Source: JAFMPW01 sp041743085 (GTDB taxonomy: Bacteria > Bacteroidota > Bacteroidia > Flavobacteriales > Flavobacteriaceae). From it: a stretch of DNA of 64,000 bases. A model generated the notes under the pieces. The model saw nothing but the letters and a program-made list of their open reading frames with translations, had not been told where the DNA came from and searched no databases. The stretch's first letter is position 1. Every line of letters begins with the position of its first letter. Position numbers and translations under genes: made by a program. This document shows, piece after piece, positions 18,291 to 27,221 of the stretch. The stretch covers positions 124,001 to 188,000 of the forward strand of contig JBGTNL010000108.1 of the NCBI GenBank assembly GCA_041743085.1. The letters run 5' to 3'.

Positions 18291-19160
18291 ATGTTGAAAT
18301 ACTTTTTTGTCTTTTTATTTTTTCTGGCCCATTCTTGCCCGGAACAAGACCCTCCAACAACGAAAATAGCCTATAAATTTTTTGTGGCTGGGCATGTTTA
18401 TGGCTATCCTGGGGAATCTGAAGAAAATATAGGTGTGCACCCTCCCTTTAAAGCCAAACTAGATTTGCTTAAAAATGATCAGAACCTGGCCTTTGGTGTT
18501 TTTACCGGAGACATTGTATATAATGGGTCACTGGCCAAAGAATGGGATGAACTGGATGCAGACATTGCTACAATAAACAAACCGGTATATTTTGCGCCCG
18601 GTAACCACGATATTGCAAATTCCAAAAAAAGAGCTCTATTTACCGAACGTTATGGGCCCTCCTACAGAAGTTTTATGAAAAACAAGGATCTTTTCCTTAT
18701 CCTGGATCCCAATCTGGATAAATGGAACATTTCAGGGGCGCAGTTGGACTGGCTAAAAAAAGAGGTGGCAACTAAAGCTTCTAAAGCGGAGAATGTTTTT
18801 ATTTTCTTTCACCAGATTTTATGGTGGGCCAAAGACAATGAGTACAAAAACTACCCGCCCAATTCTCCTTCCGGGAGGGCGGAGGAAATCAATTTTTTTT
18901 CAGAGATATATCCCCTTTTTGAAACTTTGGAAAATAACGTTTATATGTTTGCAGGGGATACTGGGGTCTATGAAAGGGGCATTATGTATGATAAAAAAGA
19001 TAACATAACGCTGATAGCCTCCGGAATGGGAGGAAGAAAGCAGGATAATTTTATTATTGTCAAAGTAAATAAAGGCAAATTGGTGTCTTTTGAGCTTATT
19101 GCTCTTAACGGAGATGGTATTAATGCTCTGGGGAGACTAGAAGATTATGAGATACCATAA
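18291..19160 (+). CDS. Calcineurin-like metallophosphoesterase, predicted lipoprotein
   Basis: A 289-residue protein with an N-terminal signal ending LAHSC (likely lipoprotein) and a metallophosphoesterase domain: FTGDIVYNG (GD motif), PGNHDIA (GNHD motif), FFHQILWW and FAGDTGVYERG. The first motif, normally DxH, reads VAGHVYG, so the leading Asp ligand seems to be lost while the His remains. Such changes occur in some family branches, and activity is uncertain. It starts 7 bases after the pyrophosphatase stop and is the last clear gene of the operon. With the pyrophosphatase it forms an exported phosphate-hydrolysing pair. Confidence 0.85.
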   Translation: MLKYFFVFLFFLAHSCPEQDPPTTKIAYKFFVAGHVYGYPGESEENIGVHPPFKAKLDLLKNDQNLAFGVFTGDIVYNGSLAKEWDELDADIATINKPVYFAPGNHDIANSKKRALFTERYGPSYRSFMKNKDLFLILDPNLDKWNISGAQLDWLKKEVATKASKAENVFIFFHQILWWAKDNEYKNYPPNSPSGRAEEINFFSEIYPLFETLENNVYMFAGDTGVYERGIMYDKKDNITLIASGMGGRKQDNFIIVKVNKGKLVSFELIALNGDGINALGRLEDYEIP

Positions 19161-19209
19161 AAGCTAGCTTCTAAGGCTGAGTTAGTTTGGGAGTCTCCTG
19201 TTGAAAGAA

Positions 19210-19386
19210 ATGAACCATAAAGAATACAAGAACTGGAACTTTGCGGACGGACAGGCAATTATCACCGCCCTTGAAATACCCTTAATGTTAAACCTTTTAT
19301 ACAGGCTTCTTGTCCCAAACCCCTTTTCTATTCAGGTAGACCAATTTTTAAGCAGAGACGACCTTAAAAATTTCTGCATTAAATAA
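19210..19386 (+). CDS. Small hypothetical ORF
   Basis: A 58-codon ORF from ATG 19210, with no family I recognise. It contains a hydrophobic stretch (ITALEIPLMLNLLYRLLV) and ends FLSRDDLKNFCIK, abutting the end of the oppositely oriented CapK-like gene. It may be a remnant of a larger gene left at the join between the plus-strand operon and the O-antigen block, or it may not be coding. Confidence 0.3.
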   Translation: MNHKEYKNWNFADGQAIITALEIPLMLNLLYRLLVPNPFSIQVDQFLSRDDLKNFCIK

Positions 19387-20781
19387 TTATGATCTTATTT
19401 TTGAAATAACGGCCCTAAACTTACCGTTCCTGTTCCTTGGTATATCTTTCAAATATTTAAAAGTAACCGATACCTCGCCTACTTGACTCTGTAATCTTCT
19501 TTTAATTTCACTTTCAGCCTCTTTTGAAAATCCTTCTTCCACCACTAGATTTATCGTAAAATCTTCAATACTATTTTGAACTAGTTGGGATGCAACCAGT
19601 TTAGGTATGTTAATGAACAAGCCATGAAAACGTACCATTTCCCTACCGTCCTTGGTTACAATGACATCTTCCATTCTACCTTCTATTTCTTCAATCTTTA
19701 ACATTGATTTTCCCGATACTGTTTTTTGATCTTTGGTAAGCTTAACCCTATCCCCGATACGATAGCGAATCAGAGGTTGGTCAAAGTTTATAAGTCCCGT
19801 AGAGATAACTTCCCCTGTCTCTCCTGGGGGAACTTCCTCGCCATCTTCATCAACCACCTCTATAATTCCGGTATCCGGACTAAAAAGTAATTCCCCATAG
19901 CTATTTTCCGAAATTAATCCACAAGCTTCAACCCCGCTATAGGCGTCAAAGACTTTACACTCATATACCCTCTCCATTGTATCTCTCATTTCAGGTGTCA
20001 ATTTTTCACTTGAAGTTAATACCGCTTTTAGTTTTGGTGCTTGCAGCCCTTTCTTTTCTATAAATTCTGCTAATAAATAATTGCTCATCGCATACCCCAC
20101 CATATATTCAACCTTATTCTTAATCATGCCCTCCAAATAATTGGAAACGGTATCCGGAGACAAATGATAGGCGGAAAAATAGCTTTGTTTTTCCGCATAA
20201 TTATATCTGAAGTAGGGCGGTTTTCCATGAGCTTCTGGTAAAATTCTTCTTCCTCCGATCATCCCTCTTGCCATTTTATGGTTTACTCCTGCCCAATTCC
20301 GGACTCTGGCCTCATAAGCTGCACTCCATGTTTGATAGGCCTCATTACTAAAAAAAATCTTTACTGGCGTACCTGTACTGCCGCTACTAGATAAAAAAGC
20401 TCCCTTTGGCCTTTTTGAGGATAATAAGGTTGTGCCCCCGAATTTTCTTAGTTCATCTTTTTCCAAATAGGGGAGTTCCTTTAAGTTCTCGATTTCAAAG
20501 TGATTAAAATCATCGCAGTCAAAACCATGCTTTGAATACAATTCCCTATAATAGGGTATCGTATTATAAGCATGTAGCAGCAGTTTTCTTAATTTTATGG
20601 TTTGGTATTCCTTCCATTGCTTGTACGTATAGTTTTCCCTAGCTTTAAATTTCTTTACTTGTTTGGAAAAAACACCTCCGAGCCTTCTCCTTTTCCAATA
20701 TAGACCATATGCCGAAATAAACGCATTTTGTATAAAAACAGGACTTTTTTGGTAAATAGTCTTAATATTGTCAACAATCAT
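19387..20781 (-). CDS. CapK/PaaK-like adenylate-forming enzyme
   Basis: A 464-residue member of the phenylacetate-CoA ligase-like (PaaK/CapK) family of the ANL superfamily. The phosphate-binding loop reads SSSGSTGTPVKIFFS, followed later by DAYSGVEACGLISE and YRIGDRVKLT, and a small C-terminal domain ending RNRNGKFRAV. In polysaccharide clusters such enzymes (CapK) are thought to activate an acid for attachment to a glycan, but the substrate is unknown. It is the last gene of the minus-strand O-antigen operon, 150 bases after the GT4 gene, and starts with ATG at 20781. Confidence 0.88.
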   Translation of the reverse strand: MIVDNIKTIYQKSPVFIQNAFISAYGLYWKRRRLGGVFSKQVKKFKARENYTYKQWKEYQTIKLRKLLLHAYNTIPYYRELYSKHGFDCDDFNHFEIENLKELPYLEKDELRKFGGTTLLSSKRPKGAFLSSSGSTGTPVKIFFSNEAYQTWSAAYEARVRNWAGVNHKMARGMIGGRRILPEAHGKPPYFRYNYAEKQSYFSAYHLSPDTVSNYLEGMIKNKVEYMVGYAMSNYLLAEFIEKKGLQAPKLKAVLTSSEKLTPEMRDTMERVYECKVFDAYSGVEACGLISENSYGELLFSPDTGIIEVVDEDGEEVPPGETGEVISTGLINFDQPLIRYRIGDRVKLTKDQKTVSGKSMLKIEEIEGRMEDVIVTKDGREMVRFHGLFINIPKLVASQLVQNSIEDFTINLVVEEGFSKEAESEIKRRLQSQVGEVSVTFKYLKDIPRNRNGKFRAVISKIRS

Positions 20782-20931
20782 ATTTGAGAGTTTAATCGGC
20801 TTTTAAAGATGGATTGTAAAATCAAAATACTACAATTTTCAAGTACTCTCCTTGATGAGGTCTATTGACTAAAAATCTTAACTAAGCAAGTGCGTCAATA
20901 CAACTCGAAAATTAAAATGAACTCAAAAACC

Positions 20932-22044
20932 TCAATTTAAAATTGATGCATACATAGCCAACAACTTTTTTTCTTCTGCGTTCCAATTGTATACTTCTTC
21001 AACAGCTTTTCTAGCATTTTTGCCCATTTCTCTTGCTTCTTCCGGATTATTTTTGATTCTTTTAATTGCCCTTGCAATTTCTTCCGGCTTTTCGGGATCA
21101 ACACAAATTCCGCAATTAAAACGATCTAAAATTTCTTTCCAATGCTCAAAATTCGAGATAATTACAGGCAAAGAGGCTGACATATACTCGAACAGTTTAT
21201 TGGGTTGAGAATTGATGTGGTTGGGGAGTGCTTTGAACAATACAAGACCCGCCATGGATATCCCTAATACCTCGCTAACTTCTTCTCTACTTGAGAAGCC
21301 GTAATCTATTACATTCGACCATCCTTTTAACTTCATTGTTTCTTCCCTAAGTTCCTGATTTTCAAATTTACCGCAAATATTCAATTTGGTATCGCCATAT
21401 TCTAACGCTTTGACCATTTCTAGTATGCCCCGAACCCTAAGAATACCTCCTACGTAACACACTTGATTCTTCTTGAAGACGTTAATTCTTTTTGAGGCAA
21501 GCTCATCTGGTATCGGAAAGTTGTTAACAACTTCTGTCCGCGTGTTTATTTTTGTAAATCTTTTCCCAATAAATGGAGTGGCGGTAACAATTCCAGTGAA
21601 TCTTTTAGCCGCAAAGTTCTCAAAAACATCCAAGAAAAATTCCATTGTTTCCCTTTTTATCCAAAGCTTATTTTTTTGAACAAAAAGCTGACGTGGTAAG
21701 TCTTCATGAATGTCATAAATGACATTTTTCCCTTTTAAACGTAAAATCAATCCGGCAACTATAAGTTCCGGGTCGTGAAAATGATATAGGTCAGCATTTA
21801 ATCCTAGCGCTTTTCGGACTATTTTAAAGGGGGTTATGAATACCCTAATGAGTTTGTTTTTTGGCTTTTCAATGCCATAAATTGATATGCCATTTTTATT
21901 TTCATCTTCCTGACCATCGGCAACGATTAAATTCACATTATAGCCATTCTGCATTAAGGAAATACATTCTTTCAAAAAAATTCGAATATCATTTCGAGGA
22001 TGAACCGTGGTGAGGTGACAAATGTTCTTTTTGAGGTTACCCAT
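20932..22044 (-). CDS. Glycosyltransferase family 4
   Basis: GT-B retaining glycosyltransferase of 370 residues. The N-terminal half includes CHLTTVHPRNDIRIF and DLYHFHDPELIVAG; the C-terminal half has CYVGGILRVRGILEMV and a KLFEYMSASLPVIIS nucleotide-sugar site. The two-domain pattern and the final helix are typical. It lies between the Wzy-like gene and the CapK-like gene and probably adds one sugar of the repeat unit. In P. aeruginosa O5-type clusters a GT4 (WbpH) stands near the same amidation genes, but orthology is not shown. Confidence 0.88.
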   Translation of the reverse strand: MGNLKKNICHLTTVHPRNDIRIFLKECISLMQNGYNVNLIVADGQEDENKNGISIYGIEKPKNKLIRVFITPFKIVRKALGLNADLYHFHDPELIVAGLILRLKGKNVIYDIHEDLPRQLFVQKNKLWIKRETMEFFLDVFENFAAKRFTGIVTATPFIGKRFTKINTRTEVVNNFPIPDELASKRINVFKKNQVCYVGGILRVRGILEMVKALEYGDTKLNICGKFENQELREETMKLKGWSNVIDYGFSSREEVSEVLGISMAGLVLFKALPNHINSQPNKLFEYMSASLPVIISNFEHWKEILDRFNCGICVDPEKPEEIARAIKRIKNNPEEAREMGKNARKAVEEVYNWNAEEKKLLAMYASILN

Positions 22045-22065
22045 AATACTTTGAAGTTTGATTTT

Positions 22066-23340
22066 TTAGTTTAGCGAATATTTGGTATTTCTTAAGATGT
22101 ACATGCAAACCAAAAAAAGAACTAATAGACCATGTGTTAAAATTGATCCTACTAATGATGCGTTTGTAAACGTAAACATCAGTAAAAGAAATAGCCCGAA
22201 AAATTTAGGACTAATATTAAAACTGTTCATAAAACTTAAAAAAACAGATACTATCGAAATATTTATCAATACTCCTATAATTCCCGCATTTTTAAAACCA
22301 TTTGCTATTATACCCGAATTGGCATACATTTTTGGGCTGTTCAAATACTCCCGACCTATTATGTTGGAGGGCAAAATATCATAAGGATATTCTATTAATG
22401 AGGCCATAAAAGAATCTGACCAATATATAGGATTATCGTCGAAAAAATCAAAAAAACAATAATCCAACAGCGCATTCAACATAAAAATTCTATGTAGCGT
22501 TATTGTCCAGAAATAATCCCATTCAAACAAAAATTGGAACAACAAGCCCATAGCACCAATTATGCAAAGAAATTTCACTAAGAGATAGGTTTTCTTAAGA
22601 TAGTCATACTTATAAAAAACAAGTACGGCGATAGTGCCCAGAAAAACGGTTTTATGGGCTCCGCATAGGTAGAAAAATAGCAAAAACACAAAACTTACCA
22701 CCAGCCCTATTCGGCTCTTAAAATATATAAAAAAGACCATTATGACCGGGAGAATAATCTTGGAGTACCATGAATAGGTATAGGCGGTATAGCTGTTGTG
22801 AATATTTACTTCTACCAAAGCCCTTGTCTTGTATACATTGATAAGTAATAGGTTCTTTAAATCAATATAAGGGCTATACAAATAGACAAATGGGATTATA
22901 CCTATGGTTGTTATCATCAGCAATACTTTCGCTGCCTGACCTTTGTTCAAAATTGGGGTGTTAATTTTCAAATTTATCGATAAGAAAAAACAAATAGAAT
23001 AAAACAAAAGGTTGTTTAGGAAAAAAATCTCTCCGGGAATAATTTGATTCGAAGCATATAGAAGCCCCCCGGGAATTACAAAAAAGATCAATATCAATAT
23101 CAATATGGAGTATGCAAAATCGCTAATCTTACAGAAATTAATTATAAATAAATTACACAATATCACCAAGGTGACTATTGTGAACCGGCCGCCTAAAAAT
23201 TCGAATGTGCTCTCCGTATTATAGGCGACAGGTAAGAAGGAGTTGGAGTGTATTATAAAAACAAAATTTAAAATAGACAACAAAGCATAGTAACACAGTA
23301 GTATGACAAATATCCTGTATTTGTATGATTTTAAGGTCAT
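22066..23340 (-). CDS. Wzy-like O-antigen polymerase (polytopic membrane protein)
   Basis: A 424-residue, very hydrophobic protein with ten or more predicted helices and one larger loop around residues 150-185 and another near 300-345. There is no sharp catalytic signature, as is usual for Wzy proteins. The call rests on topology and position among wzx, GT and ligase-like genes. The coding sequence is strongly AT-rich compared with rfbBACD. It starts with ATG at 23340, 7 bases after the preceding gene. It could instead be another EpsG- or OatW-like membrane protein. Confidence 0.65.
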   Translation of the reverse strand: MTLKSYKYRIFVILLCYYALLSILNFVFIIHSNSFLPVAYNTESTFEFLGGRFTIVTLVILCNLFIINFCKISDFAYSILILILIFFVIPGGLLYASNQIIPGEIFFLNNLLFYSICFFLSINLKINTPILNKGQAAKVLLMITTIGIIPFVYLYSPYIDLKNLLLINVYKTRALVEVNIHNSYTAYTYSWYSKIILPVIMVFFIYFKSRIGLVVSFVFLLFFYLCGAHKTVFLGTIAVLVFYKYDYLKKTYLLVKFLCIIGAMGLLFQFLFEWDYFWTITLHRIFMLNALLDYCFFDFFDDNPIYWSDSFMASLIEYPYDILPSNIIGREYLNSPKMYANSGIIANGFKNAGIIGVLINISIVSVFLSFMNSFNISPKFFGLFLLLMFTFTNASLVGSILTHGLLVLFLVCMYILRNTKYSLN

Positions 23341-23347
23341 ATTAAGG

Positions 23348-24604
23348 TCATATTTGGTCTATTTCTTTATTCGTTCGGAACATTAGGCTTATAAAAAAGG
23401 CAAAAAAGGAAATACCTATATATCTGCTCAAAATGCTCTCGAACATAAAACTTGTGACAATCAATAAAAAGAAGCACAGCACAAAAGGCCTTTCACGCTC
23501 CTCAATATAAATTGTTCTCTTTAGCAAAGAATAAAGAATAAAAAGTAACGTCACCAATCCTAAAATCCCACATTCCAATAAAATCTGCAAGTATTGATTA
23601 TGAGCGTTCAGATTTTCCCTACTTCCTTTTTCAAATCCCATTTCTTTATATCTTTTGTTCAGCTCCTTTTGAGAATTTCCTATTCCCACGCCGAAAATAC
23701 CATTTTTAGCAATAGCTTTAATGGCTACCTCCCATGTCATTAATCTTGGTTGCTTGGGATATTCTGGAGAATTCTCACCTTGAAAAGTTTTATAAACCCC
23801 CCTTATAGTGCTATTAATTCTGGGATGGTACAGAGCGCTCAAAAGTATCAGGCCTATAAATCCAAAAACGATAACTGTTTTTTTTCTTTTGGATTTCATT
23901 CTATATATTATGGCCAAGAACAATACGGTGACCAGGTTTAATATCCCCGCTAAACTTGTGGTTTGTAGAATTGCGATCACAAAAATAAAAACGACAATCT
24001 TTTTACCTTTAAACCCTTCAAGTCGAAAAAATAAAGCGGAAATTGCCAGGGCAAGATAAAGGGCAAAATATGATATTTGCATTAAGGAGGAAAAGTGTAC
24101 ACCGAAAAAATAATTGCCCTCATAGACCATGGATTCAAAAAAGCCCCTTTTATCATTGATTGTCGGGTGAAAATGAAAATTAGACCCATCAATAACTATC
24201 GAATTTTTAATCGCAAACAGTAAGCAGAATAAGTACGCTGTTAAGCAACCATACACAAAAAAAGTCAGAATCTTCTTATGATCAATTTTGTGTGATGTAG
24301 AAAACAAAAGAGGAAAAACCAATAGTGAAGCCTTATTTTCAAACCACTTAAATTGGATTTCACCCGACATGCTTATCGATACTACGACATAGATTAGATA
24401 TAGAATTGGCAGTAAAAGCAATTCTCTATGTAATTTGAAAGCTACTTTGCCAAGAATGGCATCAAGAATCAAAATTAAAACGCTTAAACAAATAAGAAAG
24501 GTTGAGAGTTTTTCATTGATGGGCAATAAAAAAGCAAAAATGGCAAGGAAATTATCGTATTTGATAAAGTTCGATAAATTTAATTTAGTGATTCTGTTTT
24601 TCAA
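23348..24604 (-). CDS. O-antigen ligase/polymerase family protein (Wzy_C domain)
   Basis: A 418-residue polytopic protein with about eleven membrane helices. The periplasmic loop shows GVGIGNSQKELNKRY and then NLNAHNQYLQILLECG, the His-containing signature shared by WaaL ligases and some Wzy polymerases. It starts with TTG at 24604: a stop lies three codons upstream and no ATG follows soon, so this start is forced. Together with the other polytopic gene it supplies polymerase and ligase functions, but which does which cannot be told from sequence. Confidence 0.82.
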   Translation of the reverse strand: MKNRITKLNLSNFIKYDNFLAIFAFLLPINEKLSTFLICLSVLILILDAILGKVAFKLHRELLLLPILYLIYVVVSISMSGEIQFKWFENKASLLVFPLLFSTSHKIDHKKILTFFVYGCLTAYLFCLLFAIKNSIVIDGSNFHFHPTINDKRGFFESMVYEGNYFFGVHFSSLMQISYFALYLALAISALFFRLEGFKGKKIVVFIFVIAILQTTSLAGILNLVTVLFLAIIYRMKSKRKKTVIVFGFIGLILLSALYHPRINSTIRGVYKTFQGENSPEYPKQPRLMTWEVAIKAIAKNGIFGVGIGNSQKELNKRYKEMGFEKGSRENLNAHNQYLQILLECGILGLVTLLFILYSLLKRTIYIEERERPFVLCFFLLIVTSFMFESILSRYIGISFFAFFISLMFRTNKEIDQI

Positions 24605-24687
24605 TCTGTACTATTTTGAGCGCATTTTTTTAACTTTGGACATCTAGGCTAATTCGGAACAAACTAATTTCTTGGGAAAGGATATTA

Positions 24688-25800
24688 TCAAAAGAACTTA
24701 TTCCTAATCCGAAACCCAAGCTTAAAAAGCTTTTCATTGTTATCATAGTCTTTATACGACTTATTGGGCATCGCTATTATTTTTTCAAAATCCCCTAGAG
24801 ATACGCCTAGCTTTTTGGCCACATACTCCATATCCTCAATATGTGAGCCATTGGGGTATATTTCTATTTCCATTTCCTTCAGCGCTTCCTCCCTTGTCGT
24901 CTGTTTGGAGACAATTAGACTAGACAAATGTGCCCTTCTTTTATCATAACCAAATTTTTTCGGCAAGTAATAAGCCTGAAAAAATTTGGTAAAGCGAGAT
25001 TCGTGATGCTTACCTCCATAGTACTGCCAATCCAATTCCTTTTCCATTACCTTAATCGCCCTTTCCTTGTTATAAGGAATCAGGTTTAATGGCTTAACAA
25101 TTTCCATTTGTCTGATATACGAAAAATAGATATATCTCTTAAAGAAAGTTACGTAAGGATATTTTTTTAATTTTCGGGTTCCAAACTTTTTATGGATAGC
25201 TTTTAAGCTTTTAAAATCCAATGCGTTATATCCCCATGCTCTAGGCAGAATACATTCGGTAGCATAGTTGCCCCCATTAAAAACATATTTGATATTGTTC
25301 TTAACCGCATAGTTGTACAAGGCTGAGAAAATGGCATGGTCCTGCGGTACATCCTGGTTGGCTACACTGGCCTTGAAGTAGGCGAGCTGTAGATCCTTCA
25401 TTCCCCGCCAGTCTACTACATGGGTATGTAGATCCAGGTTTAATTTCTTTACTATGTTCTCCACATTTTTAACGGCCAGTTCCGAATTCCAACCGCAATC
25501 CACATGTACGACCAAAGGTCGTAGCCCAAGTTGAACCACCTTATAGGCGAGATAAGAACTATCTACCCCGCCACTCAGTCCAATAATACAATCGTATTCA
25601 TTATTCCTTTGAGATGTTTTGATCTTTTCTGCAATGGTAAGTAACTTTTTATTCCCTTCCTCATTGGGGAACCACATGGTTTTGGCTCGTTGTAAGGCAT
25701 CGGTGCAATGGTTACAAATCCCCTCGGCATCAAATGTTATATCAGGATCCGTTGTATCCATAATACAGCGTTTACAAATCTGATATTCTTTAACTTTCAT
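24688..25800 (-). CDS. N-acetyl sugar amidotransferase (WbpG/PseA-like)
   Basis: PP-loop ATPase of 370 residues that, with HisH/HisF-type partners, turns an acetamido group into an acetamidino group on a sugar nucleotide. The N-terminus has a likely zinc site, CKRCIMDTT with a later CNHC; the PP-loop SGGVDSSYLAYK follows near residue 75, and then VHVDCGW and NGGNYATECILP. It is directly downstream of hisF- and hisH-like genes, the same set as in the P. aeruginosa O5 (wbp) and PseA systems. The expected product is a UDP-linked acetamidino-mannuronate derivative. Start ATG 25800. Confidence 0.92.
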   Translation of the reverse strand: MKVKEYQICKRCIMDTTDPDITFDAEGICNHCTDALQRAKTMWFPNEEGNKKLLTIAEKIKTSQRNNEYDCIIGLSGGVDSSYLAYKVVQLGLRPLVVHVDCGWNSELAVKNVENIVKKLNLDLHTHVVDWRGMKDLQLAYFKASVANQDVPQDHAIFSALYNYAVKNNIKYVFNGGNYATECILPRAWGYNALDFKSLKAIHKKFGTRKLKKYPYVTFFKRYIYFSYIRQMEIVKPLNLIPYNKERAIKVMEKELDWQYYGGKHHESRFTKFFQAYYLPKKFGYDKRRAHLSSLIVSKQTTREEALKEMEIEIYPNGSHIEDMEYVAKKLGVSLGDFEKIIAMPNKSYKDYDNNEKLFKLGFRIRNKFF

Positions 25801-25846
25801 TATGTAATTGATGGTTATATTAAAGCTATTATTGATTGAATATTAA

Positions 25847-26611
25847 CTATTGTTTAATAATTTCTTTTAATTCTTCAGCATTAGGGTATGAAATAAGAAC
25901 ACCTCTTTTTTTCCCTTGAAAAACAAAAAAGCTTCCCGCGGCAACGGCAGAGGCTTGGCCTTCTTTAAAGGCTTTCTTAAAATGATTCAATTCTCCCGCT
26001 CCTCCGCACACAACTACCGGAATGGACACTGAATCGGTGACTTTTCTTAGGGTCTCTAGATCGAAACCACCCATAGCTCCGTCCCTTTCAATTGAATTCA
26101 AAAATAGTTCTCCCGCTCCCAATTTTTCCATTTCCATAGCATAGGAAACCGGATCTTTTCCTGTACTTTTAGTTCCTCCTTTCACAAATACGAATTGTTT
26201 TCCAAATAGATTTTTTTTGTAGTCAATTGAAACCACAATGGTTGAACTTCCGAAAACTTTTGCGGCCTCTTGTATGAAGCCCGGGTTGGTAAAGGCGGAG
26301 GTGTTTATACATACCTTCTCTGCTCCCGATGCAATTATCCTGCGTATTTGTTCTATAGTTGTAATGCCTCCTCCGTAACAGAAGGGCATAAAACATTCTG
26401 TAGCGATATCCTGGATAAATGAATAAGGAGGTTCCTTTTTTTCCTTTGTAGCATCAATGTCCAGGAACACAAGCTCATCTACTTCTTTTTCATTAAAGAT
26501 CTTGACTGCATTTATAGGGTCGCCTATATATGTTGATTTTTTAAATCTTACTGTTTTTACCAATCCATTATCTCTGAGCAACAAGCAAGGAATTATTCTT
26601 TTAAGGGCCAT
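25847..26611 (-). CDS. HisF-like cyclase subunit for sugar amidation
   Basis: TIM-barrel protein of 254 residues related to imidazole glycerol phosphate synthase HisF. It has KRIIPCLLLRDNGLV at the start, FCYGGGITTIEQI, VVSIDYKK and VVCGGAGELNHF. The context (HisH just upstream, WbpG-type gene just downstream, no other his genes) shows that it belongs to the glycan amidation system rather than histidine synthesis. In that system HisH makes ammonia from glutamine and HisF passes it to WbpG. The ATG at 26611 follows the HisH stop by one base, better than an upstream start inside hisH. Confidence 0.9.
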   Translation of the reverse strand: MALKRIIPCLLLRDNGLVKTVRFKKSTYIGDPINAVKIFNEKEVDELVFLDIDATKEKKEPPYSFIQDIATECFMPFCYGGGITTIEQIRRIIASGAEKVCINTSAFTNPGFIQEAAKVFGSSTIVVSIDYKKNLFGKQFVFVKGGTKSTGKDPVSYAMEMEKLGAGELFLNSIERDGAMGGFDLETLRKVTDSVSIPVVVCGGAGELNHFKKAFKEGQASAVAAGSFFVFQGKKRGVLISYPNAEELKEIIKQ

Positions 26612-26612
26612 A

Positions 26613-27221
26613 TTAGTAGTGTAGGACAAAGTTTTCCAATAACTTCATGCCAAATTTATGGCTTTTTTCAGGGTGAAATTGAACTCCTAAAACATTATCA
26701 TTTTCAAAGGCAGAATCAAATTCATGATTATAAATTGTTTTGGTGAGGCTAGAATCGTCCTTAACGTCTATATAAAAAGAATGAACAAAGTAAAATTTTG
26801 GATCCTCATACATATCTGTAAAGAGCTTACTCTCTTTATTAAGATAGGTATAGTTCCAACCAATATGAGGAATTTTGAAGGTAATATCCTTAAAATCAAA
26901 CTTTTTCACATCGGCCTTTATCCATCCAAGTCCCTTCAAATTTCCTTCTTCACTTCCATCACATATTAATTGTGCCCCTAAACATATTCCCAAAATAGGA
27001 ACTTTCTCAACCAGGGCTTTTTCATTAAGTATTTCCCAAAGACCATTTTTCTTTAAACTTTCTATTCCGGAATCGAATGCGCCCACACCCGGTAGTATTA
27101 TTTTTTCTGCCGACGTAATTTTATCAGGGTTTGAGGTTATATCCGATTTAGCCCCTATTTTCTTTAGCATATTCTGGATAGAGCCTAAATTTCCGACCTT
27201 ATAATCAACAATGGTTATCAC
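26613..27221 (-). CDS. HisH-like glutamine amidotransferase for sugar amidation
   Basis: Class I glutamine amidotransferase of 202 residues that releases ammonia from glutamine. It shows IVDYKVGNLGSIQNML, LPGVGAFDSGI, the catalytic cysteine in GICLGAQLI, and the C-terminal HPEKSHKFG with the His-Glu pair. It starts at GTG 27221, 17 bases inside the end of the Wzx gene, and is followed by hisF one base after its stop. The tight order hisH-hisF-wbpG indicates one complex. The role in histidine synthesis is excluded by context, not by sequence. Confidence 0.9.
   Translation of the reverse strand: MITIVDYKVGNLGSIQNMLKKIGAKSDITSNPDKITSAEKIILPGVGAFDSGIESLKKNGLWEILNEKALVEKVPILGICLGAQLICDGSEEGNLKGLGWIKADVKKFDFKDITFKIPHIGWNYTYLNKESKLFTDMYEDPKFYFVHSFYIDVKDDSSLTKTIYNHEFDSAFENDNVLGVQFHPEKSHKFGMKLLENFVLHY

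Noticed and set aside
25847..27221. hisF and hisH as histidine biosynthesis genes
   Set aside because: They stand between wzx and a WbpG-type gene with no other his genes; sugar amidation is the better reading.
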